A DNA stretch of 64,000 bases, from NCBI GenBank assembly GCA_944324485.1, contig CALUWM010000002.1:1-64000 (forward strand), given 5' to 3'. Both the position numbers and the translations under genes were made by a program. The stretch's first letter is position 1. Each line of letters opens with the position of its first letter. Below, in pieces: positions 54,454 to 62,926 of the stretch. The DNA is from Candidatus Gastranaerophilales bacterium (lineage in GTDB: Bacteria > Cyanobacteriota > Vampirovibrionia > Gastranaerophilales > Gastranaerophilaceae). The notes beneath the pieces were generated by a model. The model was not told where the DNA came from, did no database searches, and was given only the letters and a program-made list of their open reading frames with translations.

Positions 54454-55186
54454 TCAACATAGGTAAAATTACAATTAAAATAAAAGCACCTAAAACGGGC
54501 TTAAATAAGAAACTCAACGAAAAAACATTTACCTGTGGTGCGGTTTTTGATATTATGCCAAGAATAATATCTTGTGCCATTGTCGCAAGAAAAACAGGTC
54601 CAGCAATATGTAATCCCATAAAAAGGATATTTCCTGTAACTTCACTAAGATATTGTATATTTACTATATTTTCAAAGTGAAAATTTACACTATACATAGG
54701 ATATAATTCAAAACTCTTAATTAAAGCATTAAACAGCCAATATATACCGCCGGAATACATAAAAATCAATATCGCAAGCACAGAAAAAAAGTTAGCCATG
54801 ACACTAACTTGAGATTTAGTGCTAGGATCCATAATCATAGCAGAAGACAAACCCATTTGAGTATTTATCATATCTCCACCTGTTAAAACTGCCGCTAAAA
54901 TACAATTCGCAACAAAACCAATTATTGCTCCAAAAACAAAATTTAAAACCATACAAAGAAAAATTGGAGTTCCATCCGGTGGCGCAGTTGGTTTTATAAC
55001 TCCGACTAAAATAATGGTACATATTATTGCAAAAGAAAGACGAACCATAGACGGAATTTCACTTTTTGACAAAACCGGAGCAAGCCTCATCATGCCAACC
55101 AAACGCAAAAAAACCATAATACCGCTACCTAGTGCCATATTAATCTCAGGAAATAAAACTGCAAATTGTTTTAAAATTTCATCCAA
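54407..55186 (-). CDS. fliR: Flagellar export gate protein FliR
   Basis: A 259-residue membrane protein of the FliR/SctT family: VFLRLVGMMRLAPVLSKSEIPSMVRLSFAI (about 25-54), FGAIIGFVANCILAAVLTGGDMINTQMGLSSAMIMDP (about 84-120), and the C-terminal GLHIAGPVFLATMAQDIILGIISKTAPQVNVFSL. Forms the FliP5Q4R1 export gate of the flagellar type III apparatus. Last gene of a SPOA-fliO-fliP-fliQ-fliR operon, 11 bp after fliQ. Its 3' end overlaps bioY on the other strand. Confidence 0.93.
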   Translation of the reverse strand: MDEILKQFAVLFPEINMALGSGIMVFLRLVGMMRLAPVLSKSEIPSMVRLSFAIICTIILVGVIKPTAPPDGTPIFLCMVLNFVFGAIIGFVANCILAAVLTGGDMINTQMGLSSAMIMDPSTKSQVSVMANFFSVLAILIFMYSGGIYWLFNALIKSFELYPMYSVNFHFENIVNIQYLSEVTGNILFMGLHIAGPVFLATMAQDIILGIISKTAPQVNVFSLSFLFKPVLGAFILIVILPMLINVITDYLVSYAGIF

Positions 55187-55197
55187 TTTCTATTCCT

Positions 55198-55692
55198 CTA
55201 ATTTCCACGTTGTATTTTTAATCTTTCTATAAAATTAGGTTCAACTGTTGGATTTTGCTTTGCATTTATATATACTTGGCGTCTTGTTGCTTTTTTATCC
55301 CAAGGAATTTGACCATTATTCATTAAAGCCTTATTAAAAGTCTTGTCCGTATTAATCTTATCTTGCATTTCAGCGCTAAAAGGACGAGTATATTTATAAT
55401 AATCTGGCGGTAAAACAAAAGTATCATTTTTAGGAACAATTTGAAAAGCAAGGTGAGTTCCTTCATATAAATAATTTGTTAAAAGTTTTATAAAATAACC
55501 ACCCAATAAAACAATAGTCAAAAAAACTATAACAATTTTCGGAGCTGCTGCTATTGTTTGTTCCTGTACTTGAGTAACAGCTTGCAAAATACCCACAATC
55601 AGACCAACCAAAGCCGCCATAAGAACACAAGGCATACTTATTGCAAGCATTACCATAAAACCTTTAGCTAAATATTCAACAAGTACTTCCAT
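55198..55692 (-). CDS. fliQ: Flagellar export protein FliQ with a long C-terminal extension
   Basis: A 164-residue protein. Residues 1-85 are a normal FliQ with two helices (FMVMLAISMPCVLMAALVGLIVGILQAVTQVQEQTI and KIVIVFLTIVLLGGYFIKLL). FliQ usually ends near residue 90, but here about 78 more residues follow, rich in Lys, Asn, Pro and Tyr (VPKNDTFVLPPDYYKY onward). The tail is predicted soluble and on the side of the second helix end. I start at ATG 55692, one base after the fliP stop, with GGAGAG upstream; the extended frame begins inside fliP. The tail may bind other export or C-ring parts; that is inference. Confidence 0.9.
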   Translation of the reverse strand: MEVLVEYLAKGFMVMLAISMPCVLMAALVGLIVGILQAVTQVQEQTIAAAPKIVIVFLTIVLLGGYFIKLLTNYLYEGTHLAFQIVPKNDTFVLPPDYYKYTRPFSAEMQDKINTDKTFNKALMNNGQIPWDKKATRRQVYINAKQNPTVEPNFIERLKIQRGN

Positions 55693-55693
55693 T

Positions 55694-56335
55694 TTAATTA
55701 AAACTCTCCACAAGACCTTTAACAATAAGACTCCACCCGTCCACAGCTATAAAAATCAATAATTTAAAAGGAGTTGAAACAATTTGAGGAGAAAGCATAA
55801 ACATCCCTAAAGCAAGTAAAATATTAGCCACAACAAGATCTAAAACAATAAAAGGAACATAAATAATAAAACCTATCTCAAATGCTGTTTTCAATTCAGA
55901 TATAATATAAGCCGGTGCAACTTCCCACAAAGTAAGCTCATCAGGAGTTGACGGGGCAGCCTTTCTGGTTTTTTCAACAAAAAAAGCTAAATCTCCTTGT
56001 CTGGTTTGTTTCAGCATATACTCTTTTAAGGGTTTCGAACTGGCATTTAGTGCTTCAATTACATTCTGATTTTTTTGATAAGGAATTTGATATTCTTGAT
56101 ACATCTTATCAAAAACCGGAGACATAGTATATATTGTTAATATCAAGGACAATCCGATTAAAGTAATAGCGGGCGGAACGGAATTAGTACCCATCGCGGT
56201 TTTAAGCATAGAAAAAACAACCGTAAACCTTAAAAAGGGAGTCATAGAAACAAAAATGAAAGGCAACAAAGAAAATGCCGCCATCGCAATTAATAATTGT
56301 ATAACAGGATTTATATCCTTCAACAAATTATCCAT
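55694..56335 (-). CDS. fliP: Flagellar export gate protein FliP
   Basis: A 213-residue FliP/SctR: LIAMAAFSLLPFIFVSMTPFLRFTVVFSMLKTAMGTNSVPP (about 15-55) and the C-terminal AYIISELKTAFEIGFIIYVPFIVLDLVVANILLALGMFMLSP are diagnostic. It lacks the cleavable signal peptide of E. coli FliP and resembles the shorter form. The start overlaps the fliO stop by one base, and fliQ begins one base after its stop. Confidence 0.95.
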   Translation of the reverse strand: MDNLLKDINPVIQLLIAMAAFSLLPFIFVSMTPFLRFTVVFSMLKTAMGTNSVPPAITLIGLSLILTIYTMSPVFDKMYQEYQIPYQKNQNVIEALNASSKPLKEYMLKQTRQGDLAFFVEKTRKAAPSTPDELTLWEVAPAYIISELKTAFEIGFIIYVPFIVLDLVVANILLALGMFMLSPQIVSTPFKLLIFIAVDGWSLIVKGLVESFN

Positions 56336-56847
56336 TAAAATCTCCCTGCTTTAACATTTTTTGATTCATTTAATTCATCTAGCAATTGACGCATAATTTG
56401 ATGTTTATTAGCAGCTTTACTAATCAAATTTGGTTGTTCATCTTCTTTTTCATATAATTCCATAAACTGCTTTTGCAACTTTTCAAGATGTGTTTTTTTA
56501 TCATCATCAAATCTTGGTGCTTCTTGAACTTCTTTTTTTAATTCACTTGTAAAATTTTGAATTTGTTGCTTTTTTTCTGACGTATTTTTTTGCACATTAT
56601 CATTTTCTAACTTTGATAAAAACGTAGTATGCTCAGCACCTGAAGCAATTAAAAACTTTTCATTCCTTATTTTTACAACCAACAAAGTTTTTTTAGGCCC
56701 AATAGGATAACTATCTAAAATTTTTATCATTCCCTTATTTTCACTTTTATTAATAACAAAGGTTTTTTTATAAATAATTAATCCGACAAGCATTATGCCT
56801 ATCATTGCAAGTGTATAAAAAATAAATGCAGCTATATAATTAATCAT
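56335..56847 (-). CDS. fliO: FliO-like flagellar assembly protein
   Basis: A 170-residue protein with one N-terminal membrane helix (FIFYTLAMIGIMLVGLIIY) and the FliO-type beta segment IKILDSYPIGPKKTLLVVKIRNEKFLIASGAEHTTFLSKL (about 41-80), followed by a long charged, probably helical cytoplasmic tail. FliO is a scaffold that helps FliP form its ring and is specific to flagellar, not injectisome, systems. That argues for a flagellum-type apparatus here. Placed immediately before fliP. Confidence 0.85.
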   Translation of the reverse strand: MINYIAAFIFYTLAMIGIMLVGLIIYKKTFVINKSENKGMIKILDSYPIGPKKTLLVVKIRNEKFLIASGAEHTTFLSKLENDNVQKNTSEKKQQIQNFTSELKKEVQEAPRFDDDKKTHLEKLQKQFMELYEKEDEQPNLISKAANKHQIMRQLLDELNESKNVKAGRF

Positions 56848-56859
56848 AATTTTCCTTCT

Positions 56860-58074
56860 TTACTTTTCAAAATCAGAGTAATCAAATTGCTCGTCTTCAG
56901 CAACTTTTGGTTTTGCTGCCTGAGGCGATTTCAAAGGCGCTTTTGCAGCAGGTTTATTCGTAGCAACTCCTTTCGGCGGAACATTAACCGCAGGTTTTGC
57001 AGCAGGATTTGGTGTAGTTTTCGCCTGCACTTCAATATTTTCCTTCATTTTAGAACTTAAGACTTCATTTAATCTCACCGCATATCTGTCATTAATTATT
57101 ATAAGTTCACCCTTTGCAACTTTTTTATCTTCGACAAAAAGCGAAATTTCATTATCAAAAACCGAACCCAAATCAACAACTTGTCCTTGAGTAATTTGTT
57201 TCAGCTCTCCTATTGTCATTTTCACTTTTTCAAATTCTGCGTTGATTTCAATTTGTATATCATCCCAGAGATTTTTTTCCATTATTACCTCATTATTTGT
57301 ATTATTATCAATATCTGTAACGCTATGTTCTTCATCATCAATATTTAAAATAAGAGAAGGATTAACCTTAACATTAAATTTTTTCCTATATTCACCTGAA
57401 ATTAAAACAAGTTTTGAACTATCGCTATTTTCAAGCAAAACTATATCTTCTTTAGACAAATTATTTAATTCTTCTAAAGTTATTTTTGAGCTACCTGCCT
57501 GTATTCTAACAATAGTCTGAGAAGTTCTAAAATCTTCATCATTAAAAGCCTTCACCTTTTGCAAATTTTTAAAATCAATTCTATCTAATGGAATTGTAAC
57601 CAAAATTTCAGATGTAGCACCATTTTTTAAGCCTAATAAAAATAAAAAGCTAACATTTTTTTCGCTTTTTTCAGTCAATTTTAAGTCTTTTTCAGAAATC
57701 AAAACATCTTTTAAACGTCTATACAAAAATTCAGAAAAACTGTTCAATATTTTAATTTCAAGAGGAGTTAAATCAGAAAGTGAAAATTTCTCTTTGGAAT
57801 CTAAAGTTATATCCAAAAAATTTTGAATAAAATTGCCTGAAAGTCTTACTGTGAGGGGTTTATGTTTTTCTACTTTAATTGAACTTGAAAAAAAATTAGT
57901 ATTTTTTAAAAGTTTTTCGTCTCTTAATTCACGAAAATCATTTATAGCTCTTAAAGTAATTTTAATGTCTTGTTCCCAAAATTTTTCAACGGCAATTTTG
58001 ACAGCATTAATAATAGTGTCTGTGTTTTTACTAAAATCTATATCTTCAAAAATATTTTTATCTTTAATAGACAA
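56860..58074 (-). CDS. Flagellar C-ring protein with two SPOA domains (FliN/FliM-like)
   Basis: A 404-residue protein. Residues 1-180 are an N-terminal domain not clearly of the FliM CheC type. A first SPOA-like segment spans about 185-240 (IRIQAGSSKITLEELNNLSKEDIVLLE) and a second, close to FliN, about 272-340 (IEINAEFEKVKMTIGELKQITQGQVVDLGSVFDNEISLFVEDKKVAKGELIIINDRYAVRL). It ends in a Pro/Ala/Lys-rich tail. Two SPOA domains in one chain recall injectisome SctQ, but the FliO-P-Q-R neighbours are flagellar. It should sort export substrates and bind the motor. The start is TTG 58074 (ACGGAT upstream). Confidence 0.82.
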   Translation of the reverse strand: MSIKDKNIFEDIDFSKNTDTIINAVKIAVEKFWEQDIKITLRAINDFRELRDEKLLKNTNFFSSSIKVEKHKPLTVRLSGNFIQNFLDITLDSKEKFSLSDLTPLEIKILNSFSEFLYRRLKDVLISEKDLKLTEKSEKNVSFLFLLGLKNGATSEILVTIPLDRIDFKNLQKVKAFNDEDFRTSQTIVRIQAGSSKITLEELNNLSKEDIVLLENSDSSKLVLISGEYRKKFNVKVNPSLILNIDDEEHSVTDIDNNTNNEVIMEKNLWDDIQIEINAEFEKVKMTIGELKQITQGQVVDLGSVFDNEISLFVEDKKVAKGELIIINDRYAVRLNEVLSSKMKENIEVQAKTTPNPAAKPAVNVPPKGVATNKPAAKAPLKSPQAAKPKVAEDEQFDYSDFEK

Positions 58075-58384
58075 TGTAAATATCCGTTTTTAGGCTACAA
58101 ATCCCCACAGATATTATATAATTTTATTTTTTGATAAGGCAATTTATTAAAAAAATGTAATATGTTGTTTTGTAACAAATACTTAATATATAAAATTTAT
58201 ATATTAAGTATTGATTTCAGGGGATTTAGCCGCAAATTACAACAAAATCAGCCTATTGTAATATTGCAAACCCTATTTTATAGAGTTAAAATAACAAAAA
58301 ATAATTTTTTAAACTAGCAAAAAAAATCTTTTTTTGGTTTTGTATAATAAACAGGAAAAAACCTGAACTTTTGGAGAGTAATTA
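58075..58384. other. 310-bp intergenic region with 31-bp palindrome
   Basis: Divergent promoter region of the flagellar block and the 116-residue orphan. It contains a perfect 15-bp inverted repeat with one central base, TACTTAATATATAAA-A-TTTATATATTAAGTA (58180-58210), a TATAAT at 58343-58348 for the plus-strand gene, a small CAGG/CCTG hairpin (58352-58365) and GGAGAG before the ATG. No further gene is seen. Confidence 0.5.
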
Positions 58385-58735
58385 ATGAATAACGATATAA
58401 ACAATAAAATAAATTTTATTGGTTCAGCAAAAAATAACAACAATGCTGTTCAAAAATCTCAAACACAAAAAAAACCGGAAAAATATGAACCTGAAACTAT
58501 ACAAAATCCTCTGAATTTTCTAGGTACACTTGGATGTGCACAGGTTAATATGGATAATTTAGAAAATAAACGTTTAAAAAATGCACTTAATGAATTTCAA
58601 TCAGATCCTGATAAAATCGAAGCTCACATTACTGTTTGCGATGAATTAGTAAAAAAAGGTTATCCACTTGAAAAAGCCATTTTAACAACAGATAAAATTT
58701 TTAATGTATTATCTAATAGAGAAACTTATATCTAA
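58385..58735 (+). CDS. Orphan protein with two F-x-G motifs
   Basis: A 116-residue soluble protein that I do not recognise. It begins MNNDINNKINFIGSAK (motif at 9-13) and has a second copy, PLNFLGTLG (motif at 43-47). The spacer between them is Asn/Gln/Lys-rich and probably unstructured; residues 55-116 are predicted as amphipathic helices. No signal peptide. GGAGAG precedes the ATG and TATAAT lies 37 bp upstream. It is followed 15 bp later by upp and faces the flagellar operon divergently. Confidence 0.7.
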   Translation: MNNDINNKINFIGSAKNNNNAVQKSQTQKKPEKYEPETIQNPLNFLGTLGCAQVNMDNLENKRLKNALNEFQSDPDKIEAHITVCDELVKKGYPLEKAILTTDKIFNVLSNRETYI

Positions 58736-58750
58736 TCAAAGGAATTAATA

Positions 58751-59413
58751 ATGGAAGCTCTTAAAACCAACGTAGAAATCTTATCTCACCCAATTATAGA
58801 CAATAATTTATCAATAATAAGAGATAAGAATTCTGATTGTGAAAAATTCAAAAATGCAGTCAGAAGAATAACTTATATGCTCGTATACGAAGCTTCAAAA
58901 AATCTTCCAATGATAGAAAAAGAAATTGAAACACCATTAGAAACTACTGTTTGCAAGGTTTTTGATAGCGATGCTCAATTAATCATTGCTCCCATTTTAA
59001 GAGCCGGTATGATTTTTTGTGAAGTAGCTCAAGACCTTTTACCTTTTGCAAACGTCCACCACATAGGAATGTATCGAAATGAAGATACCTTAGAGCCGGT
59101 TTGGTATTATGATAAAAGAAAAAAAATAAAAGAAAATAGGGAAAAAGTTTTTGTTATAATATTAGATCCTATGCTTGCAACAGGAAATAGTGCGATAGAC
59201 ACAATCAAAAATTTTATTTCCAAAGGAGTTATGGAAAAAAATATTACATTTTTGAGCCTAATTTCATCTCCTGAAGGAATTAAAAAAGTATCAGAAACAT
59301 TTAAAGAAGTAAAAATAATAACTGCTTCTGTTGATAGAACATTAAACAATAAAGGATATATCCTCCCCGGTCTAGGAGACGCAGGAGATAGAATATATAA
59401 TACAGTTGATTAA
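58751..59413 (+). CDS. upp: Uracil phosphoribosyltransferase
   Basis: Converts uracil and PRPP to UMP in pyrimidine salvage. The 220-residue protein has ILRAGMIFCE (about 79-88), the PRPP loop VIILDPMLATGNSA (about 135-148) and the uracil-binding YILPGLGDAGDRIYNT at the C-terminus, as in the family. AAAGGA lies before the ATG. The stop overlaps the convergent amidohydrolase gene by 4 bp. Confidence 0.95.
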   Translation: MEALKTNVEILSHPIIDNNLSIIRDKNSDCEKFKNAVRRITYMLVYEASKNLPMIEKEIETPLETTVCKVFDSDAQLIIAPILRAGMIFCEVAQDLLPFANVHHIGMYRNEDTLEPVWYYDKRKKIKENREKVFVIILDPMLATGNSAIDTIKNFISKGVMEKNITFLSLISSPEGIKKVSETFKEVKIITASVDRTLNNKGYILPGLGDAGDRIYNTVD

Positions 59414-60717
59414 AAATTTAAAGAATAATTTTTAACAACTCTTTTACCTTTTATATAAACATGTCTTGGTTTTTCTTTATTTAAAATTGCGTCAAATTGT
59501 TCGTTCTCCTCAAGCTCAAAAACATTAAAATCAGCATCTTTATCAATTTCAAGAGAACCTGTTATGTTATTTAATCTTAAAATTTTTGCAGGAATAATTG
59601 TAAGATACTTTATTGCTTCCAGAGTATTTAATTGACCATTATTGACATATCTTAATTCATTTAATAAAGATAAATCTTTATTAAATGCTAAAGAATTAAC
59701 ACCGAAACCAAATCTATATGAAAAATATTCTAAAACTTTATCAAAGTCAAGTTTTTTATTGTGCAAATTATCACTAACCCTTGGACAATAAGCAAGCGCA
59801 ACTTTATTCTCCTTTAAAATTGCCAAATCCGAATCTGATAAAAAATTTCCATAAGAAACTATTAATTGTTTAGATAAAACCCCTAGCTCTTGCAAATACT
59901 TAGCAGGAGAATAATTTTCAAAAACCGGTTCCATCTTCTTATGACCGGTAAATTCATTTAACAAATCGACATCCGAAAAACCATGCTTTAGCCAATCCAT
60001 TTCTTCTTGAGATTCAGCCAATCTTATTGTCATCAATATGTTATTTTTCTTACAATATTTAACTAAAATTTTAAATAATCGCTTATGCACGCAACATATG
60101 CTGTGGGGAGCAACCCCAATAAAAGTATTATCTGACTTTTGTTTTTTTAATTTCTCAATCTTTTTTTGAATATTTCTAAATTCATCTTTACTTTTTTCAA
60201 CTGAATCTGAAAATAATTCAAAAAATAAATAGGTTTTTAAAGGCATTTCGTTTAAAACTTCAAAATATTTACTTTCCTTAGAAAGTTGAACAACTGCCGT
60301 TGTTCCCATTAAAAGACTATTTTCAATACCTTTTTTAAAAGAGGCTATTTTTTCATCTCTGGACATACAAAAATATTCAGACAAGAGATTGGCAAGTCTA
60401 TATATAAAAGATTTTTTTGAAATACCGGCAAGAAAATAATGTTTTTGAAAAATAGTATATAATTTTTTTATTTTTGCTTTTAAATCAGTTTTTTTTCTGT
60501 CTTCAAGATAACTATACTGTAAATGATTATGCAAATTTATAAATCCGGGAGTAATTACACTATTTTGAAAATCTTTTACATTGGTATATTGGCTTTCATC
60601 CAAACTATCTTGCTTTATTATTTCAACAACTTTTCCTTCGTCCACAATAAGCGCACAATCGGTATATACATTACCATCAGAAGGAATTATCCACTTTGCT
60701 TTAAATGCTTTTGCCAT
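59410..60717 (-). CDS. Amidohydrolase-family protein lacking key metal ligands
   Basis: A 435-residue protein of the cytosine deaminase/MtaD/SsnA-type amidohydrolase fold: ITPGFINLHNHLQYS (HxH at 63 and 65), VAPHSICCVHKRLF (about 202-215), RLAESQEEM (232-240), VSYGNFLSDSDL (287-298), AYCPRVSDNLH (309-319) and FGFGVNSLAFNKDLSLLNELR. In active members the third ligand His, the active-site His and the Asp ligand stand at positions here occupied by Arg232, Tyr289 and Asn341. Only HxH and the catalytic Glu (E235) remain, so deaminase activity is doubtful. AAGGA lies before the ATG. It may be a binding protein or a divergent enzyme. Confidence 0.8.
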   Translation of the reverse strand: MAKAFKAKWIIPSDGNVYTDCALIVDEGKVVEIIKQDSLDESQYTNVKDFQNSVITPGFINLHNHLQYSYLEDRKKTDLKAKIKKLYTIFQKHYFLAGISKKSFIYRLANLLSEYFCMSRDEKIASFKKGIENSLLMGTTAVVQLSKESKYFEVLNEMPLKTYLFFELFSDSVEKSKDEFRNIQKKIEKLKKQKSDNTFIGVAPHSICCVHKRLFKILVKYCKKNNILMTIRLAESQEEMDWLKHGFSDVDLLNEFTGHKKMEPVFENYSPAKYLQELGVLSKQLIVSYGNFLSDSDLAILKENKVALAYCPRVSDNLHNKKLDFDKVLEYFSYRFGFGVNSLAFNKDLSLLNELRYVNNGQLNTLEAIKYLTIIPAKILRLNNITGSLEIDKDADFNVFELEENEQFDAILNKEKPRHVYIKGKRVVKNYSLNF

Positions 60718-60825
60718 TAAAAATCCTTAAAAAATTAAATTATAAAAGAATTATACCAATTTTTAAAATTAAATTCAATTATTACATTAAAGCAATATTT
60801 AATTATATTTTGTTTTTAATATATT

Positions 60826-61167
60826 ATGGAAACCGCAAACCTCAATAAAATAAAATCACCCGAGCCAAATTTAATTTCAAAACAAGAAAAAGAAGAGCCT
60901 AAAAGAAAAATTAAAAGGCCAAGTGTTGGCGTTGTTAATGTGCCTAAAATTTCAACTACTCCACTTGCAGACACTCTTGCCATAAATAAACAAGAGAACC
61001 CTCACACCATATATAAATTAACCAACAAAAAAAATCCATTTGTAAATATACATAATATATCTTCAATAGGAATATTCGCTTGTGCAGGAATCATTACCTT
61101 GCCTTTAATAAAAAAAGGGATATCCAGTGCGTTTAAAATGTTTAAAAAAATATTTACAAAAAAATAA
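60826..61167 (+). CDS. Small protein with one C-terminal membrane helix
   Basis: A 113-residue protein I do not recognise. The first 70 residues are polar and Pro/Lys-rich (KEEPKRKIKRPSVGVVNVP); a single hydrophobic segment (about 77-97, ISSIGIFACAGIITLPLI) is followed by a very basic end. It could be a tail-anchored inner-membrane protein with the long N-terminus in the cytoplasm. There is no clear ribosome binding site; an A/T-rich TTTTTAATATATT sequence precedes the ATG directly. A strong terminator follows. Confidence 0.6.
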   Translation: METANLNKIKSPEPNLISKQEKEEPKRKIKRPSVGVVNVPKISTTPLADTLAINKQENPHTIYKLTNKKNPFVNIHNISSIGIFACAGIITLPLIKKGISSAFKMFKKIFTKK

Positions 61168-61191
61168 GGCTCTTGATTTGAGCCTTATTTT
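61161..61191. terminator. Bidirectional rho-independent terminator
   Basis: AAAATAAGGCTC/GAGCCTTATTTT perfect 12-bp stem (61161-61172 with 61180-61191), 7-nt loop, between two convergent genes. Confidence 0.93.
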
Positions 61192-62388
61192 CTACATATC
61201 ATCTCTATTAAATATCTTTATTCTTAAAGGTTCCAGTAAAACAAACTCTACCCTCTGTCCTTTATGAATATACATATTTTGACCTCTTACAACATTATAT
61301 CTTGTTCTTGTTAAATATGGGTCATTTCTTATTATTCTCATATCAGCATTTCTTTCACCTAATGTAGCAACAATCTTCATTTCAGGGATGCCTTTGCCAT
61401 CTATGATATTTGTTGTAGTTAAAGCCATATAACCATTTTTTATAAATCTAAAGGGACGTTGCACCTTATGAACTCTACCATCAATTTGAACTCCGACAGG
61501 AATTACAACATATTTTTCTCTGGTAACAAAATTGAATGGTGCTCTAGCTGTGAATTGTTCTCCTTCTTTGGCTGTTTTTGCATTCAAACATTTATCCACT
61601 GTTAAAGGCAAAACCGTACCCTTAGGAATTACAGCATAATCTTCATCATAATAAACATTATCTAAAATATAACCGTCTGCTTTTTTAGGTTCAACCGGCT
61701 TTTTAGGTTCTGTTGCTTCTTTTATTTTATCGCTCGGCATAATTTTAACTGCCTCAGTCATATTAAATAAAAATCTTGCCAGTTCCCCACGTGTCGCAGG
61801 ACGCAAAGGTTCAAGCGTAGTTTCATGCCCTGGCAAATTATATACAAGTCCAATCATTTGGCATTTTCCGGCAGCAATTAAAGCCCAATCAGGAATTTCA
61901 GAATAATCTTTATATATTGATAAGAAATGCTTAGCTTGTTCAGAATCAATATTTTCAGGGGCAAGAGCATTTAAAATAACTTCGAGTGCTTCAATTCTTG
62001 TTACATCTTTATTTGGATAAAACATCTCATTTGGATAACCTTTTACAAGACCATAATATGATGCAACTTGAATGTTTCTATCTGCCCAATGATCTTTTGT
62101 ATCTTTATAATTAAATATTTCAGGAATGTCTTTTTCATACAAACCTAAAGCTTTTATAACCATTGTAGCAAATTCGCCTCTGGTAACTTTTTGATCAGGT
62201 CTATATAAGCCATCAGGATAACCAACAACAACCTTTTTATCAGTTAAAAAAGTAACTGCTTCATAAGCCCAATGGTCAGAAGGTAAATCAGGATAACTTG
62301 CAGGTCCTTGTTCAAGCTCCCAAGCTAAAACCGGTGAAAATAAAGCTAATACAAATAAAATGATGATGTTCAATAATAATTTTTTCAT
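61192..62388 (-). CDS. S-layer-homology (SLH) domain protein
   Basis: A 398-residue exported protein: Sec signal (MKKLLLNIIILFVLALFSPVLA) and three SLH repeats (about 33-95, 95-155 and 156-215), e.g. YPDLPSDHWAYEAVTFLTDKKVVVGYPDG and DTKDHWADRNIQVASYYGLVKGYPN. SLH domains bind pyruvylated cell-wall polymers or peptidoglycan; in cyanobacteria they anchor outer-membrane porins. Here the C-terminal part (about 235-398) is beta-rich with IPKGTVLPLTVDKCLNAKTAKEGEQF and lacks the usual OprB barrel, so it may be a periplasmic wall-outer membrane linker. GGAG lies before the ATG. Strongly supports a diderm cyanobacterial-type envelope. Confidence 0.88.
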   Translation of the reverse strand: MKKLLLNIIILFVLALFSPVLAWELEQGPASYPDLPSDHWAYEAVTFLTDKKVVVGYPDGLYRPDQKVTRGEFATMVIKALGLYEKDIPEIFNYKDTKDHWADRNIQVASYYGLVKGYPNEMFYPNKDVTRIEALEVILNALAPENIDSEQAKHFLSIYKDYSEIPDWALIAAGKCQMIGLVYNLPGHETTLEPLRPATRGELARFLFNMTEAVKIMPSDKIKEATEPKKPVEPKKADGYILDNVYYDEDYAVIPKGTVLPLTVDKCLNAKTAKEGEQFTARAPFNFVTREKYVVIPVGVQIDGRVHKVQRPFRFIKNGYMALTTTNIIDGKGIPEMKIVATLGERNADMRIIRNDPYLTRTRYNVVRGQNMYIHKGQRVEFVLLEPLRIKIFNRDDM

Positions 62389-62508
62389 TTAAACTTGCTC
62401 CATTCTTAATAAAATAATTTTACATGCTAATATCTCATCATGCAAGAAAATTAATTATTTTTCCTCTATACAAAGCAGGTAAAAATTATTTTTGAACATT
62501 TTTTAAAT

Positions 62509-62539
62509 AAAAAAGTCCGGGTTTTTACCGGACTTTTTT
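62509..62539. terminator. Rho-independent terminator downstream of the HEAT-like gene
   Basis: AAAAAAGTCCGG/CCGGACTTTTTT perfect 12-bp stem (62509-62520 with 62528-62539), 7-nt loop, 24 bp past the stop codon at 62564 on the minus strand. Confidence 0.92.
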
Positions 62540-62563
62540 AGGATAAATATATTACAAACTCAA

Positions 62564-62926
62564 CTAAGAGCTAAAAGACATAAGTGCTTTAACTGAACGT
62601 GCAGTATCTTGCACCTCTTTTTCACTATGCATATTAATAGTGTCATCAAGAATTTTAATTGCTTCTTGTTTATCTTTAAGAGCTAAAAGTTCATTTATTG
62701 CACACATTGCAACACGTGCAGAAAGATCATTAATTCCTTTTCCTTTGTTCACAATCATAAGCTCAAGCGCTCTATGAGTGTTTTTTCTAATCAAAGCCTT
62801 ACTTGTCATTTCTCTGATTTCATCGATAGGACAATTTGTACCTAATTCATTTAAAACTTCGATTGATTCTTCGTCTTTGTGTTTACCAAGTGCTTCAATA
62901 ATGTTCTTAACTCTCTTACTGTTCAT
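62564..62926 (-). CDS. Small all-helical (HEAT-like) protein
   Basis: A 120-residue soluble protein made of short paired helices with repeats such as IIEALGKHKDEESIEVLNELG, EIREMTSKALIRKNTHRALELMI and ARVAMCAINELLALKDKQEAIKIL, which look like HEAT or PBS-lyase-type repeats. Those fold into solenoids that bind proteins. The ATG at 62926 has AAGGAG 6 nt upstream and lies inside the end of the upstream gene (11-bp overlap), so translation is coupled. The partner is probably that upstream gene product. Function unknown. Confidence 0.7.
   Translation of the reverse strand: MNSKRVKNIIEALGKHKDEESIEVLNELGTNCPIDEIREMTSKALIRKNTHRALELMIVNKGKGINDLSARVAMCAINELLALKDKQEAIKILDDTINMHSEKEVQDTARSVKALMSFSS

Noticed and set aside
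54407-58074. Type III injectisome instead of flagellar export
   Set aside because: FliO is flagella-specific and the order SPOA-fliO-P-Q-R is flagellar; the SctQ-like double SPOA alone is not enough.
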